Below, piece after piece: positions 44,001-54,329 of a stretch of 64,000 bases of DNA. The translations under genes were made by a program, and so were the position numbers. Every line of letters starts with the position of its first letter. The stretch's first letter is position 1. The notes under the pieces are model-generated. The model searched no databases, had not been told where the DNA came from, and saw only the letters and a program-made list of their open reading frames with translations. The stretch covers positions 937,555 through 1,001,554 of the forward strand of contig CM040092.1 of NCBI GenBank assembly GCA_022496805.1, in the 5' to 3' direction. The stretch is from Pohlia nutans (lineage: Eukaryota; Streptophyta; Bryopsida; Bryales; Mniaceae).

Positions 44001-46053
44001 ATAGTAGAGTACGAGACAGATCGGCGGGTCGTAGTGATCAACATCGACGGTATGTGAATTATGGGGAGCGAAATCCGACCTCTGATCGCTGTGGAAGTCC
44101 TGGTGTCGAAGAAGGGCATAGAAGTTCTCCAAGTTCTCTAAATGTCGGTGATGGCAGAGACTATTCTTTCTCTCTCTTCGAAGTATGTATTACACTAAAG
44201 TTATTTCTGTTTTGTTTTGGAGAGTAACGGGAAATTGGATGGTAAGTCCTGTTAGGCAGAATTCCCGTAGCCTGGATATATGAATTACACCAGAATGGGG
44301 TACGGAGATAAAGGCCCAGAATTCTATCGGTCTGATGTTGGTATGTAGTATGCTACAAGGGTAAGAACATGTTTCCTACAACGGTGTTCTGTTATGTATG
44401 TGAACGTTGTGTATTAGCTACAAACGTGAATTATGGTTTCCAAGTTCTAAAGCCGTGACAGTCAATAAGGAAATGATAATGTACTGCAGTAGCCGAAATT
44501 CTGAATACAATCCACTGTTCATTCAATTGTAAATCCAGGACGTGGGAAGGGAGCGACATCATAGAGTGAAGCAAACAATGGGGACATCAGAAGAACGTGG
44601 ACAGCACCAGCGAGAACCGTACTCTTTTTACAATGACAACGAAGATGACGCTAGCAGGGACAGCGAAGAGGACGAAGATGAGGGAGATCGTGCAGAGGAG
44701 CGAGAGTATTCAACAGACCATGACGAAAGTGCTGTACTAGACCCGAAACCGTATGCAACCGAAACCGAGAAACGTAGGGAAATGAGACATGCTCAAGCAG
44801 CGCGGGAAAGAGAAGGCGAGAGGCGAAGCAGAGCAGGATTGCCTCGAAATTACCTTTTGATAGACGAACACACAAGAGAGCCATATGGGCAAGGTGTTGG
44901 TAATTGGAGGAAAGAGCTTATGCTTCTGTCTAGAAAATTGGACCCAGCAATAGGTTGTATAAATAATCAACCTGAAATCCTTGTCAAAGAAATTGCTGAT
45001 TGGATCCAGCACACCTGGGAATACAGTGGGCCAATCAAGGACAAGTATGTCAAAGAGGTTATAGCCCGCGGAGTGTTGCTGAGACGGTCTGAGTTGTGGA
45101 ACAAAATTAGGCGAGATGAGCCTAAACCGAAGGACGTATCAGACCGCACTTGGCGCTCATTGGCCAAGGAACTGCAGAATCCAGCGACTATAAGGAAAGC
45201 TGAGGACTGTAGCCGTGCAAACGCAAGTCGGGTAAATTTCGGAAGAACTGGCCCGTCAGGTGAGGTGGGCGTGCGGCAGAAGCTTAAGAGACGATTTTGG
45301 AGGTCCCCCGATCCTGACGAGGTGCAGTTCGAAATGGTGCGAGACAAAGGATATGGCGGACGCTCCAAGCGTAATCAAAAATTTGATAATGTCATGCATG
45401 GAAGCAAAATGGGAGCAAAGCCAATGGAGGAAAATGCATTCCAAGAAACTGTCGGTCATGAAGAGTGGGAGTCTCCTAGAGAAGACTGTAATCCGCCTAT
45501 GCAATCTCATGTACCAGTTGGAGGTGAGCGCAACAGTGAGGAAGATGTGCAACCTGCAAAGAACACAGCTCTAACCTCATGAGTGTTATCTATTTCAGAG
45601 GGGCAGCTCTCCCAACATCCAATGGTGATTAGACTGATGCAAAGGTTGGAGGCTCTGGAGGAGAGGAATCATCACAGCCCACTTCCAATTCAAGCACCAC
45701 AAGTTCATAACATATCCAAGGAACCTGCTCATGAGCCATTAGAGCAGATTGCAGTCGAAGAGGAGCCCATGGCAGAAGTACCACGTGAACGTACTACTGA
45801 ACAACACGGGGTGAGAATTCATGTCATTACTAGATAGCGGTCCTCTTGTGTTTTGATGCAGTGTATTAAAATTGAATTAAACAGTGAAGACATGATACTT
45901 TGCATGAATATGAAGTAGAGGTTGTATATGTAATATACTCTTTATTTAAAAAAATAACCTTTGACACAGGGTGCGGAAGATGGTGCGGACCTACAAGGCA
46001 GCCAAGCAACAAGAAAATTTGGTCGCACGAAGAAAAAATCGAAGCGGTCTTAA
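41007..46053 (+). pseudogene. CACTA second gene, TNPA/Ptta-like (Transposase_24-type), multi-exon
   Basis: Exons from splice sites and phase: 41007-41345, 42341-42520, 42626-42775, 43070 to about 43592, about 43760-44182, 44539-45523, 45599-45810 and 45970-46053 (stop). The start is the ATG at 41007. Exon 1 is acidic and serine-rich; middle exons are basic or proline-rich. The long exon carries the recognisable domain: PKDVSDRTWRSLAKEL ... GVRQKLKRRFWRSPDPDEVQ, similar to the plant Ptta/En/Spm transposase family, then a short coiled-coil-like VIRLMQRLEALEERN. The last exon ends KKKSKRS. An in-frame TAG at 43943-43945 interrupts the fifth exon. In En/Spm, TNPA binds subterminal motifs; this is the presumed equivalent. 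Confidence 0.65.
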
Positions 46054-47182
46054 ATAAGTAAGTCCTATGTCAATGAGTTCTTATTCCTATATTTCAGAAT
46101 GTAGCACCGATTACGATGTCTCCATGTCTTAGTTGTATGCCCCCCAATAAGAAATAATTAACATATAAAATCACTGAATAAGACACTTCTTTCAGCTTGT
46201 ACATAAAGAAATAGATAGTTTTGAATTCAGTGCATAGTTGGACTCAAGTTTACTCCATTATATAAGCAGCTAGTGATATGTTTCATAATCTTGTTCTTCA
46301 AAGTTGTATCACAGTTGTGGATCAGGTGTATATTTGTAGATTGAAAACAGAGAGGCAGATTTTATCCACCAGCACTTGACACAGCAGTGGATGATTATGT
46401 GCAGGGCAAGCATAATTAAACTGAGATGCAAATGTTTGGAGCTTTACACGAGGAAAGGAAGAACAGTGTATATCATGGCCTCTCAAAACGTACAGGAACT
46501 ATGCACAATCTATGCTTGGCAGGCTATGTAGACAGATAGTGATGTCCACACTTAACATACCGGCTTATTCACTATCAAGTTCTACTTGTCAATAGGAGGA
46601 TAGTACACAGACTTAGACGGTCCTAAACATTCATAGTGTTAATGTGATTCTATGAGTCATTTTGGACAATGCAGCAGTGTGCTCAATTGCATCAGGACAT
46701 TCGTCCGTAGACAGGTCCTCCTGTCACAACTGTCCACATGGATATATACAATTTTTTTCTACATACCCTTATTTCCATGGTGGAAAATGTAATTGGTTGA
46801 GCAAAATCCACATCAGCAGGCTTTACTAATTTGCAATTCAGTAAATGTGAAATTAAAATGCTACCATTCGTCCAGTTGTGAGCACCTCTCGAAAAGGGAG
46901 GACACGAAGTTTCCAAGAAAATGCGCTGCAACGACTTACGGACTTTAACACTGCCATTTACTAATGCCATGACAGTTACTATAATGCTGACGTGGACCAG
47001 TAAATCCACTGTGGCAAAGGGTTCAAGAGATACAAAGCTGACGTGTATAAATGTCCATAATGACAGCCGAATCAACAGAATTTTGTCAATCCCGTAGCCA
47101 AATCAGGGTCTCCTAATTGACGGGACAGTTGACATAAAACCGTCAAATTTTTGTCAAATAAACCACAGATGTTCTTGTAGTG
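46054..47182. other. CACTA right non-coding and subterminal region
   Basis: No gene. The last 130 bp carry TGACAGCC, ACAGAATTTTGTCAAT, TTGACGGGACAGTTGAC and ACCGTCAAATTTTTGTCAAA before the terminal GTTCTTGTAGTG. These correspond to the subterminal words at the left end. Confidence 0.7.
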
Positions 47183-47286
47183 CGTTATCTCGCACTAGAC
47201 TCGAGGATGGTCGGCTTCTATTTGATATTGTAACGCTCTGCTCTGAGGCTGCTCAGTTGGACATTCTGGACTGTGCCGGTTTGTAA

Positions 47287-49956
47287 GGTATTCCTCGAAA
47301 TCCCTATAGATCTGTTCGTCGAAAAATCTTATCCAAAGATCAGCCCCATGTATCCAAATTGAAATTCAAGACTTCGGAGGATGAGGTTCGGAAGGTTAGT
47401 TCTCAGAGGTGCTGCAAGTATAGGTGCTGTCAGACATTTCCTTGGGAGTCCACGAGGATCCTCGGTCGCAAGTTCTATTCTTGCTCATTTGAAATCACGA
47501 GAGAGACAGCGTATGCTGTCCAAACACAGCTTCATGTTCGTGCTCCCGGGGGAAGGAAATTCATTACCTTTGAAGTTGTTGACATCTGCAAGAACGCATG
47601 GTACATTATTCATGGAGTCTCAAGATCTGCATACCACGTCTATAAGGCTGCAGCTGTAGGAAGAAGCGTTAGCGGGTCGCATGGAAATTCAGGATCACTT
47701 CGTCCTCGTCCCCAATCCCCACTCTATTCAAGCCCGAGCAACCCTGTAGAAAATCATTGATGAAAATGCTGACCAGATGCCAAACGAGTTCAGGCTCGTT
47801 GGTAATAAGCTTGTGGATAATCTGAAGGTTGTCCCCTCTGCAATGAATTGGGACCATATGCGTGAGCAGGTGAACTATGTACGTCTGTGCCCTCTGATCT
47901 CCCTGCTCGTTGTTTTGTTGTTGGTTTTTATCTGTCGGCTGCCAGCCGACACATTTGTCCCAAGCTGAGTCTACGTTGGGTTTGTGCACTCGGCCACGTT
48001 CGTTGGGCATGCGCGGCTTCTTTGCAATATGTCTCTGTGCCTTCGGACGTTGGGTGTGTTGGCCGACAGCCGATACGATTTGCAATGTCCTGCAAATTGA
48101 TTGGATATCATTTCTTGTTGGCTGGCGGCCGATAGAATTCCGTCGCCTTCATTCTAACACTCTCTCCTGCAACCGGCTAGCAGGTTAATGAGAAGTGTAA
48201 TCACAAGCCTGTCTTGCAATCAACTATGAGTGTGCTTCGAACGAACCATTTCAGAATTGTCGAGGTGAAGGCTGTTGAGAATCACAAAGGCCACTGCTGG
48301 CCTCGGACAGATTCCTATTTCCTGTATTGGGATGTTGACTCATGGCCACGTGATGGTGCGTATGCCCACTATTCTACAGCACTGTGGCCTGGCGATTCCA
48401 ATTTTACTATATCCTCTTTGTGTCGTGTCTTGCGAGCGCTGGAAAGGCCACCAATTCGTAAATCCCGGGAGTTGTTTCCCACACCGCCACAAAATAGCTT
48501 CTTTCAGGCTCTCTTACATGGCAAGTCTAGGTGCTTATCTTCTATACCGCCCGCTACTAGGATATGTACAGTTCCTCCTCTCCATGGACGCCCGGCGGTG
48601 CCTCTTCCTAAGAAGCTCTTCTTGCAACTTGATAACTCCGCCAAGGACAACAAGAACAGATTTGTAATGGCCTTCTGTTCTTTACTAACTTCTAGGCGCA
48701 TATTCAAGGAAGTCACTGTTGGATTCTTGATTGTTGGTCATACTCATGAGGACATTGATGCGCATTTTAGTTACTTGTCCAAACTTATCAAGTGGAAGAA
48801 CACCTACGTTGTAGCAGATCTCATGAAGGCTTTCATGGACTCTCAGAAGACGGTGGCCTTCATTCCCGAATTTGTTCAAGTGGTAGCAGATTTCAAATCA
48901 TATGTTAAAGACTTCCACCACGACGGTGTCAACAAGATTGTTGGATTGGGTGATATGCATCTCTTTAAATTTTTTGTCGAGGAGGACGGAGATGATTGAG
49001 GTTGGCCAGTGATGAGATACAAGAAGCAAGCAACTGATTCTTTTTGGCTCCCGCCGGGTCCTCTTGTCAAGATGTGGACGGCCGACTGCCACGGTAGACC
49101 TCGTTTTCCAACTAGTGATCCACATCCTGTTCCATTTAAGCCATTATGGGGAGTTACGGAGGTTAATCCGAGGAAATTGAATTCTGAGAAGGAGCATGCA
49201 AGGGCTAGTGAATGCACAGAGAAGCAGGGTTTCATTAGGAATGGAATTTCAAAGTATATTGAGTTTTGGAAATTCGGTATGGCCCGTAACAGAAGATACT
49301 CTGAGGAGATGGCCGGATGTGTTGCTTACTGGGAGCGATTCTACGCGGAGATCAATTCTCCATTGCCCACAGCGCCTGCAGCACTTGTTGAGGGATTTTG
49401 GCCCGTATCAGATTGGTCTCGTGATCAGGCTCGTGCAACCCCGGATTCTAGATCTAGTCCATCTAATTCGGAGGACATTACGCCCGAGGATGATGTTGAC
49501 CCTTTTCCTTATTGTGGTCCGGCAAAGGGGAGACCAAGGTTGACTTTCAATCCATTCCGAGTTGTGCTGCTTGGAGACTTTGTTCTGTGTCGACCAAGCA
49601 ACAACCATTACCTACCTGTTTGGCTTGGACGAGTGCTAGAGTGTGTCGACCTTTCCCTGAGCTCCAACTACGGCAACTTTAAGGTAGAATGGTGGATTCC
49701 TATGAGATCAAAGAAGGAGGGAAAGTCGGTTGTCGCCAGGGAGTGTTGGACACGCCGTTGGCAGAAAGAGCCTTGTCTCCCTCAAATTGTGAACGCTAGC
49801 ATTGTCTTGTTCTCTCATAGAATGCCCTCGCATGCCAAAAAAGGGCCACCTGCTACTCATGTAATTCCTGAGACATTCGTCGCAGCTGCATTGGCGAATC
49901 TTGAAGCCGCTGGTGCTGTAATGGAACAGGATATTGAAGATGAAGCGGACGACTAA
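47287..49956 (+). pseudogene. DUF7869-type putative transposase of the host element
   Basis: A first block at 47287-47760 has CKYRCCQTF and DICKNAWYIIHGVSRSAYH with GSHGNSG. A second block at 47756-47880 (IIDENADQMPNEFRL) follows after a frameshift and a TAG near 47747. An intron runs from about 47880 (donor GTACGT) to 48183 (CTAGCAG), then a long exon 48184-49956. That exon includes LPKKLFLQLDNSAKDNKNR and VGHTHEDIDAHFSYL, which I recognise as the core of DUF7869-family proteins, probably RNase H-like transposases. An in-frame TGA at 48997-48999 splits it; the same frame continues to 49956 with KFGMARNRRYSEEMAGC, a possible chromatin- or DNA-contact tail VEWWIPM. The CACTA lies about 100 bp upstream of this reading frame and probably cut off its 5' end. 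Confidence 0.7.
47933..48134. repeat. Three 19-bp palindromes in the transposase intron
   Basis: Copies at 47933-47951, 48057-48075 and 48116-48134 (the last two 59 bp apart), all within the 304-bp intron. These are the first copies after the nested CACTA. Confidence 0.9.
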
Positions 49957-49964
49957 GTGCCGCC

Positions 49965-50044
49965 TATCGGCCGGCAGCCGATACGCTGTTTGTGGATGTA
50001 TTCCTACTCATACTCATTGACGACCTATCGGCTGCCAGCCGACA
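49965..50044. repeat. Two 19-bp palindromes just after the transposase stop
   Basis: Copies at 49965-49983 and 50026-50044, 61 bp apart. The first begins nine bases after the stop codon. Confidence 0.9.
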
Positions 50045-50050
50045 CGGAAC

Positions 50051-50505
50051 TCAGGTGAATTCTCGTTGGCCGTTCTTACCATCCCATGCGCCTGTTGTAT
50101 TGAGGAACACGCCGAAGATACTCAAGACATGACGAGGCTTGCAACCATGGTGTGCTCGCCCTTGGTGAGGTAGTCTCTTCAGCCGATTTATGTGCTCGCC
50201 CTTGGTGGGGTAGTCTCTTAGCTGTGTCCCTCATTATCTGGAGTAGATTTTCTCTCATAGCAAGTGAACTATGAACTGACCTCAGGTGGATTCTCGTTGG
50301 CCATTCTTACCATCTCTTGCGCCTGTTGTGTGGCGGAACACGCCCAAGATATCGACATGACGAGGTTTGCAACCATGGTGTACTCGCCCTTGGTGGAGTG
50401 GTCTCTTCTACGGATTTATGTGCTGGACTCTTTATCGGCTGCCAGCCAAATACTCCTCTTAGCTATGTACGTGATTGTCTTGAAGTAGATTTACTCTCAT
50501 ACCAT
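50051..50505 (+). repeat. Tandem duplication, period about 231 bp
   Basis: Both units start TCAGGTG[AG]ATTCTCGTTGG and contain GTTTGCAACCATGGTG or GCTTGCAACCATGGTG and CTCGCCCTTGGTG. In unit 1 the CTCGCCCTTGGTG segment is itself doubled. A palindrome at 50433-50451 is in unit 2. Confidence 0.8.
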
Positions 50506-50560
50506 TGTCTTCGGCCAAATTGGCTGGAGATTTGTACAAAACAACTTTTACTTTGGTTAG

Positions 50561-50760
50561 AGACAAGGTAGATGGAGCCTTGTCTTCCTCAAGTTGTTCA
50601 CGTTAGTATTGTCATGTTCTCTCACATGATGCCTTCGCATGCAAAGATGGGGCCTCCAGCTACTCACGTTATCCCTGAAGCCTCTGTCGCAGCTGCTCTG
50701 GCTAACTTGGAGATTGCTGGCGTCGTAATGAATTGAGACGTTGACAATTATTCAGAGGAA
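50561..50760 (+). pseudogene. Second copy of the transposase 3' end
   Basis: The frame reads EPCLPQVVHVSIVMFSH, then PSHAKMGPPATHVIPE and ASVAAALANLEIAGVVMN before TGA. This is about 75 percent identical by eye to the last 60 residues of the gene ending at 49956. It is a partial tandem duplication of the 3' end including the downstream spacer; a palindrome follows at 50773-50791. Confidence 0.8.
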
Positions 50761-50772
50761 TAAACTACCAAG

Positions 50773-50791
50773 TGTCGGCCGCCGGCTGATA
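50773..50791. repeat. 19-bp palindrome after the duplicated 3' end
   Basis: TGTCGGCCGCCGGCTGATA, in the same relative place as the copy after the main transposase stop. A half-site follows near 50867. Confidence 0.85.
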
Positions 50792-51239
50792 CCTCTTGCC
50801 TCTTACCATAGTTAGTTATATGTCGTCGGACCACTGCTTCCACCAACCTCAAAATGGTATCCTACCTCTGTCGGCAGATTACCTTGCTACTAACTTAAAT
50901 TTTGTTAATCTACATCTCATATGAATTTTTTGATGTTTGTAATATGTGAATGTTGTCATGTATAATCTCTATGGTTGAATATCATCAAAACCATTTAGAT
51001 TATTTGTAAATGAATTCTAAAAGAAATGTTTTGAACATTCACAAGAAGTGCATTATTCAATTATATTTTATGTTGCACTAAATTGTTATCACTTATAAGT
51101 GAGAAGTTCTACACTTGGATAGAAGTTACGAAGATTTAGAGTTTACAATTTGTCTAAATGTCAATTCATACGAAACTATGTAACAATAATGTAGACTTGA
51201 TAGTTTAAATGAAACTCATGTCCAATGGATATTTAATCA

Positions 51240-51640
51240 TCTTATTACCCTTTGGCTTTTAGTTAATTCTACCAAAATCAAAGAGATATAATTAATTCTG
51301 TATATTATGTGAATTATGGAAGTTTGTTAGTGAGATATTATATATATAATTGTATATGATGAATTTTAGGATTTGATCAGTCATTCCAAAATCCAAAATT
51401 AGATTTGGAATTGAATACAATCAAGGACAATAAATACCCGTCAATATTAATCTTGTGCTTTTAGCCAATTTTACCAAAATCAAAGATAAATTATTTCTTT
51501 TTATATTTTATGTGAATTATGGAAGTTTAGTAGTGAGATTTGATATATATAATTGTCTATGATGAATTTTAGGAATTAGATTTGGAATTGAATACAATCA
51601 GGGACAATTAATACCCATCATTGTAAATGCATGCAATTGA
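51240..51640. repeat. AT-rich tandem duplication, period about 211 bp
   Basis: Two units share CTTTTAG[TC][TC]AATT and ACCAAAATCAAAGA, then GTGAATTATGGAAGTTT, then GATTTGGAATTGAATACAAT. No coding potential; 50800-51880 is otherwise empty of genes. Confidence 0.75.
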
Positions 51641-51890
51641 GAGGGCAAGGTACATGGCCTAGATTACTTAGTGCTCTCTAGGATACTCTAGGTACTTTGT
51701 GTGAATGGCGGCTCACATGAGAGTGCAATTCATTTGAAGTACTCTCCTCTTCCAACATTTCAATATTTAGATTTGTGAGCTTCTTCTCCTTCACCATTCA
51801 CTTCTTTCCCTTCCTCATTCACCTCCTCCTTGTTTTTCTGGTCATAGCCTTCCTCCTCTATATCTTTGGAATTTGTGCAAAACTTTCACC

Positions 51891-52367
51891 ATGGATTCTA
51901 GACTCCCATCCCATGAGGATCCACCTCTCCCTCCTCATCCTATGTGTCTGGGATCACTGACCGGGTACTTGTGGTTTGTTTACAATTCTGATGCATGTCT
52001 CCACAGAACTCTTCCTCCTCATCCATTGTTGCAAGGGATTGTTAGTGTCGCAGATGATTGGTTTTGGAACTACCACTGTCACCTAGAGATGTCACAGTTG
52101 GAGGCTCATTCTGGCATTGCATATGTTGAAGTGGCAGACCTTGTGAATCGTCCATCGACAGATTTACTTCGCGACGTGGCAGTGATAAAAAAGGAATGCG
52201 GGTGCGTGCAACTTGATTTCTGCGATTGTTCTTTCACAGCATCGAATGAAAGCGAGAGGAAGGAAGTGATTAATATATCATCGGATACATCTCCCAATTC
52301 CACGGTGCAGAACGATGTGGTTGGAAATTCGGATGCCGCATTAGTGGGGAGCAACCGCCAATTTTAG
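51891..52367 (+). CDS. Unknown small protein of the host element
   Basis: 158 codons from ATG 51891 (context ACCATGG) to TAG 52367. Visible: proline-rich start, then GYLWFVYNSDACLH and PLLQGIVSVADDWFWNYHCH, a middle acidic helix-like stretch ending in ECGCVQLDFCDCS (four Cys), and a serine- and asparagine-rich acidic tail. No family recognised. The leader contains two CT-rich blocks. Palindromes are found 250-325 bp downstream. It could be a terminal exon of a larger gene. Confidence 0.5.
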   Translation: MDSRLPSHEDPPLPPHPMCLGSLTGYLWFVYNSDACLHRTLPPHPLLQGIVSVADDWFWNYHCHLEMSQLEAHSGIAYVEVADLVNRPSTDLLRDVAVIKKECGCVQLDFCDCSFTASNESERKEVINISSDTSPNSTVQNDVVGNSDAALVGSNRQF

Positions 52368-52618
52368 TTTTCACATAGGCAGCACCTCCCGGAAATTTTG
52401 TTTGGCGGTTGATTTTGAGATAGTAGCGGTGGGTTTTCGGTTTGCACAGGCACGAATTTCGCCTTGTTCATAGCGGTATTGCGAATTTTGAGGCACTAAG
52501 GTTTTACAATTGTGAAGATATGAAGTAGTGTAAGTATTTTGTTGGCTAGCTTAGTGGCCTTTGCTCACTGGTCAGGAGCATGTACAAATGTATCATGAAT
52601 ATTTAGTAATACTACCGA

Positions 52619-52711
52619 TGTCGGCTGCCAGCCGATACCTCTAGCTTGCTGGTTATATGTCGTCCTTCTGTTGGATGTTGATCTCAACGGTGTATCGGCT
52701 GCCGGCCGATA
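52619..52711. repeat. Two 19-bp palindromes near the right limit of the host element
   Basis: Copies at 52619-52637 and 52693-52711. Degenerate relatives near 53318 and 53408-53426 are the last traces to the right. Confidence 0.85.
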
Positions 52712-52926
52712 CCTGTTTGACAGTCTTTCAACTTGGTCGTAGGTGACTATCTTGTATGTCATATTCGAATTGAGTTGTGCTGCTCATGGACTTGTACAGA
52801 CATCAATTCATTATATGAGGGAATTTCCTTTTCCATATGAACTTCAATTGTATGATTGGTATATATGGCCTGTGTTTGCACTCATCTATTCCCTGAATTG
52901 GATTTTCTTGGAGTGATCTCTGCCAC

Positions 52927-53271
52927 ATGCACTACTAGAGAGTGCGTCAAAACCAAGACAAAACCAAGACACATCTGTTGGAACCAACAGAGAATGGGTT
53001 TAACGTAGCAAACATTTAGTCATCTGCACAGAACAAACAAGTTTTCTCTTGGAACCAACAAGTTTTCTCGTTGTTTAGCGTGCATGGCCATTTCAATATA
53101 GTGGCTTCGATTACATAATAACTATATGTTGCGTTATGTGCTACTACCAAAAATCAAACTGCATTTTCTGTTCATTGTGATCCGGAATCAACTGTTCCTA
53201 ACCCGCACAGAACCAACAGAATTTTTGTTGATTTTCTCTTACACTGGAACCCCATTTCTCTAGTAGTGATG
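52927..53271. mobile_element. 339-bp non-autonomous CACTA element with ATG target duplication
   Basis: The body at 52930-53268 has 12-bp inverted ends CACTACTAGAGA / TCTCTAGTAGTG. ATG at 52927-52929 and 53269-53271 is the 3-bp duplication. The interior repeats GGAACCAACA[GA]. Terminal bases differ from the 20-kb element (CACTACTAG against CACTACAAG), so it is another CACTA family. Confidence 0.9.
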
Positions 53272-53292
53272 TTTAGGGTTTAGGGTTTAGGG
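53271..53292 (+). repeat. Interstitial telomere-type repeat, three TTTAGGG units
   Basis: GTTTAGGG TTTAGGG TTTAGGG immediately after the right end of the small CACTA. Three units are few, but exact, and match the usual plant telomere sequence. Confidence 0.85.
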
Positions 53293-53592
53293 TATGGGTT
53301 TATTTAGTAATAATTGTGTTGTAGGCCGGCCGACACTTTTCTTTGACTTGTTTGCCTTAGTTTTCTCTACTTTAATTGTTTTAATGGGCTTGGTTTCTAA
53401 GGAGAATGTGTTGGCGGGCCACCGATACTATTCTATGAATATGTTCATAATTTCTTCATATTCAAGTGTTTTCCAATTATTGCTACCTCATTTTGGACAC
53501 TATCTACAATTTTTGGACATATTTCACCGTCATAAATTGTATGAATTTGTCCATAATTCGCACAATAGTCCATAATTAGTTAAATATCAGTT

Positions 53593-53609
53593 CATAGTGT
53601 AAACCGCCC
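53593..53609. mobile_element. Isolated Harbinger-like MITE terminus
   Basis: TAGTGTAAACCGCCCCT equals the end of the MITE at 57986-58405. No partner end was found nearby, so this is a fragment. Confidence 0.4.
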
Positions 53610-53776
53610 CTCATAGTGATTACAAAACACCCCATTGTAGAGAAAATGGTTGCTAAAATTCTCAAATGAATTCCCTCTTCAATTCTTGCAATATACTGAA
53701 GGAGAAAGTATCTCTAAACACATGGGGGAAAAATGATATTTTTGGAAAATCTAAACTTTGGATATGAGTTGACTTG

Positions 53777-54329
53777 TTAACCTTTAAGCGTCCACACTAC
53801 ATTTACCTGGTCAAACCTCATCAATTTCTCACATTTAAAACGTATTATATTTTTTTGGTATTTTTCTCATATGATTTATTCTTAAACCAATTTACACTGA
53901 TTTTTTCAAAATTATTTAAATGAAAATGAATTTTATAAGATTTTTCAAAAAAAATCTCTTGTAGTAGCCATAGTAATTACAAAAATGCCTAAAATAGTAT
54001 GATTTTCTGAGGAAAAGTGTAAATAATAGTGATGAACAACAAGGTGTAGGTGGCATGCTTCTCGAATTTACATAAAAAGAAATTTGATTGAATTTTTTTT
54101 CTGCAGTGTATGTTGGAATTTTAGGGCATTGAGCTTTAAAGTGTTGTAAAAAACGCAATTCTCACAATTTTGAAGAATCGTAAATTGAACGGGAAAGTAG
54201 AAGAAAGCTCCCACACCTTTTTAGCTAGGACCATTTTCATTTGAAATTAGGAACTAGGTGAAAATCAGTGTTTGACTGAAAAACAATCAAACACAGCCAC
54301 ACGGGGCTCCTTGCAAGCTTAAGGGTTAA
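53777..54329. mobile_element. TTAA-flanked non-autonomous element, second copy type
   Basis: The body at 53781-54325 (545 bp) starts CCTTTAAGC and ends GCTTAAGGG, with TTAA on both sides (53777-53780 and 54326-54329). Similar in size and end sequence to the element at 2415-2993. A related terminus, TTAACCTCAAGC, lies near 54458, so a third, fragmentary member may follow. Confidence 0.7.

Larger units (their letters stand above)
26901..47185. mobile_element. 20.3-kb CACTA (En/Spm) transposon with 3-bp target duplication
   Basis: The body at 26904-47182 begins CACTACAAGGAAAC and ends GTTCTTGTAGTG. It is flanked by CGT at 26901-26903 and 47183-47185, the 3-bp duplication typical of CACTA elements. 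Subterminal regions hold repeated TTGACAGAAT/ATTCTGTCAA words in both orientations, as transposase-binding arrays do. Contents: TNP2-type gene (minus), acidic Ptta/En/Spm-like gene (plus), captured valyl-tRNA synthetase exons, and a nested foldback element. The 19-bp palindrome that saturates both flanks is absent inside. Confidence 0.95.
17634..53426. mobile_element. Composite 'host element' with dispersed 19-bp palindromes (split by a CACTA)
   Basis: Two blocks, about 17.6-26.9 kb and 47.2-53.4 kb, carry the 34 palindromes, a DUF7869-type transposase-like gene, a ParB-like gene, two HAD-like genes and two unknown genes. The palindrome stops abruptly at the borders of the nested CACTA, showing that the two blocks were once contiguous (about 15 kb). 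I found no terminal repeats for the whole unit, so its true limits and its status as one mobile element are inference. The start and end given are the outermost gene and palindrome relics. Confidence 0.5.

Noticed and set aside
18413..52711. A CRISPR-like array reading of the palindromes
   Set aside because: Spacers are very unequal, the repeats are scattered over two blocks totalling 15 kb, lie in coding frames, and the genome is eukaryotic.
53408..53426. 35th full palindrome copy
   Set aside because: TGTTGGCGGGCCACCGATA has mismatches that break the arms; counted only as a degenerate trace.
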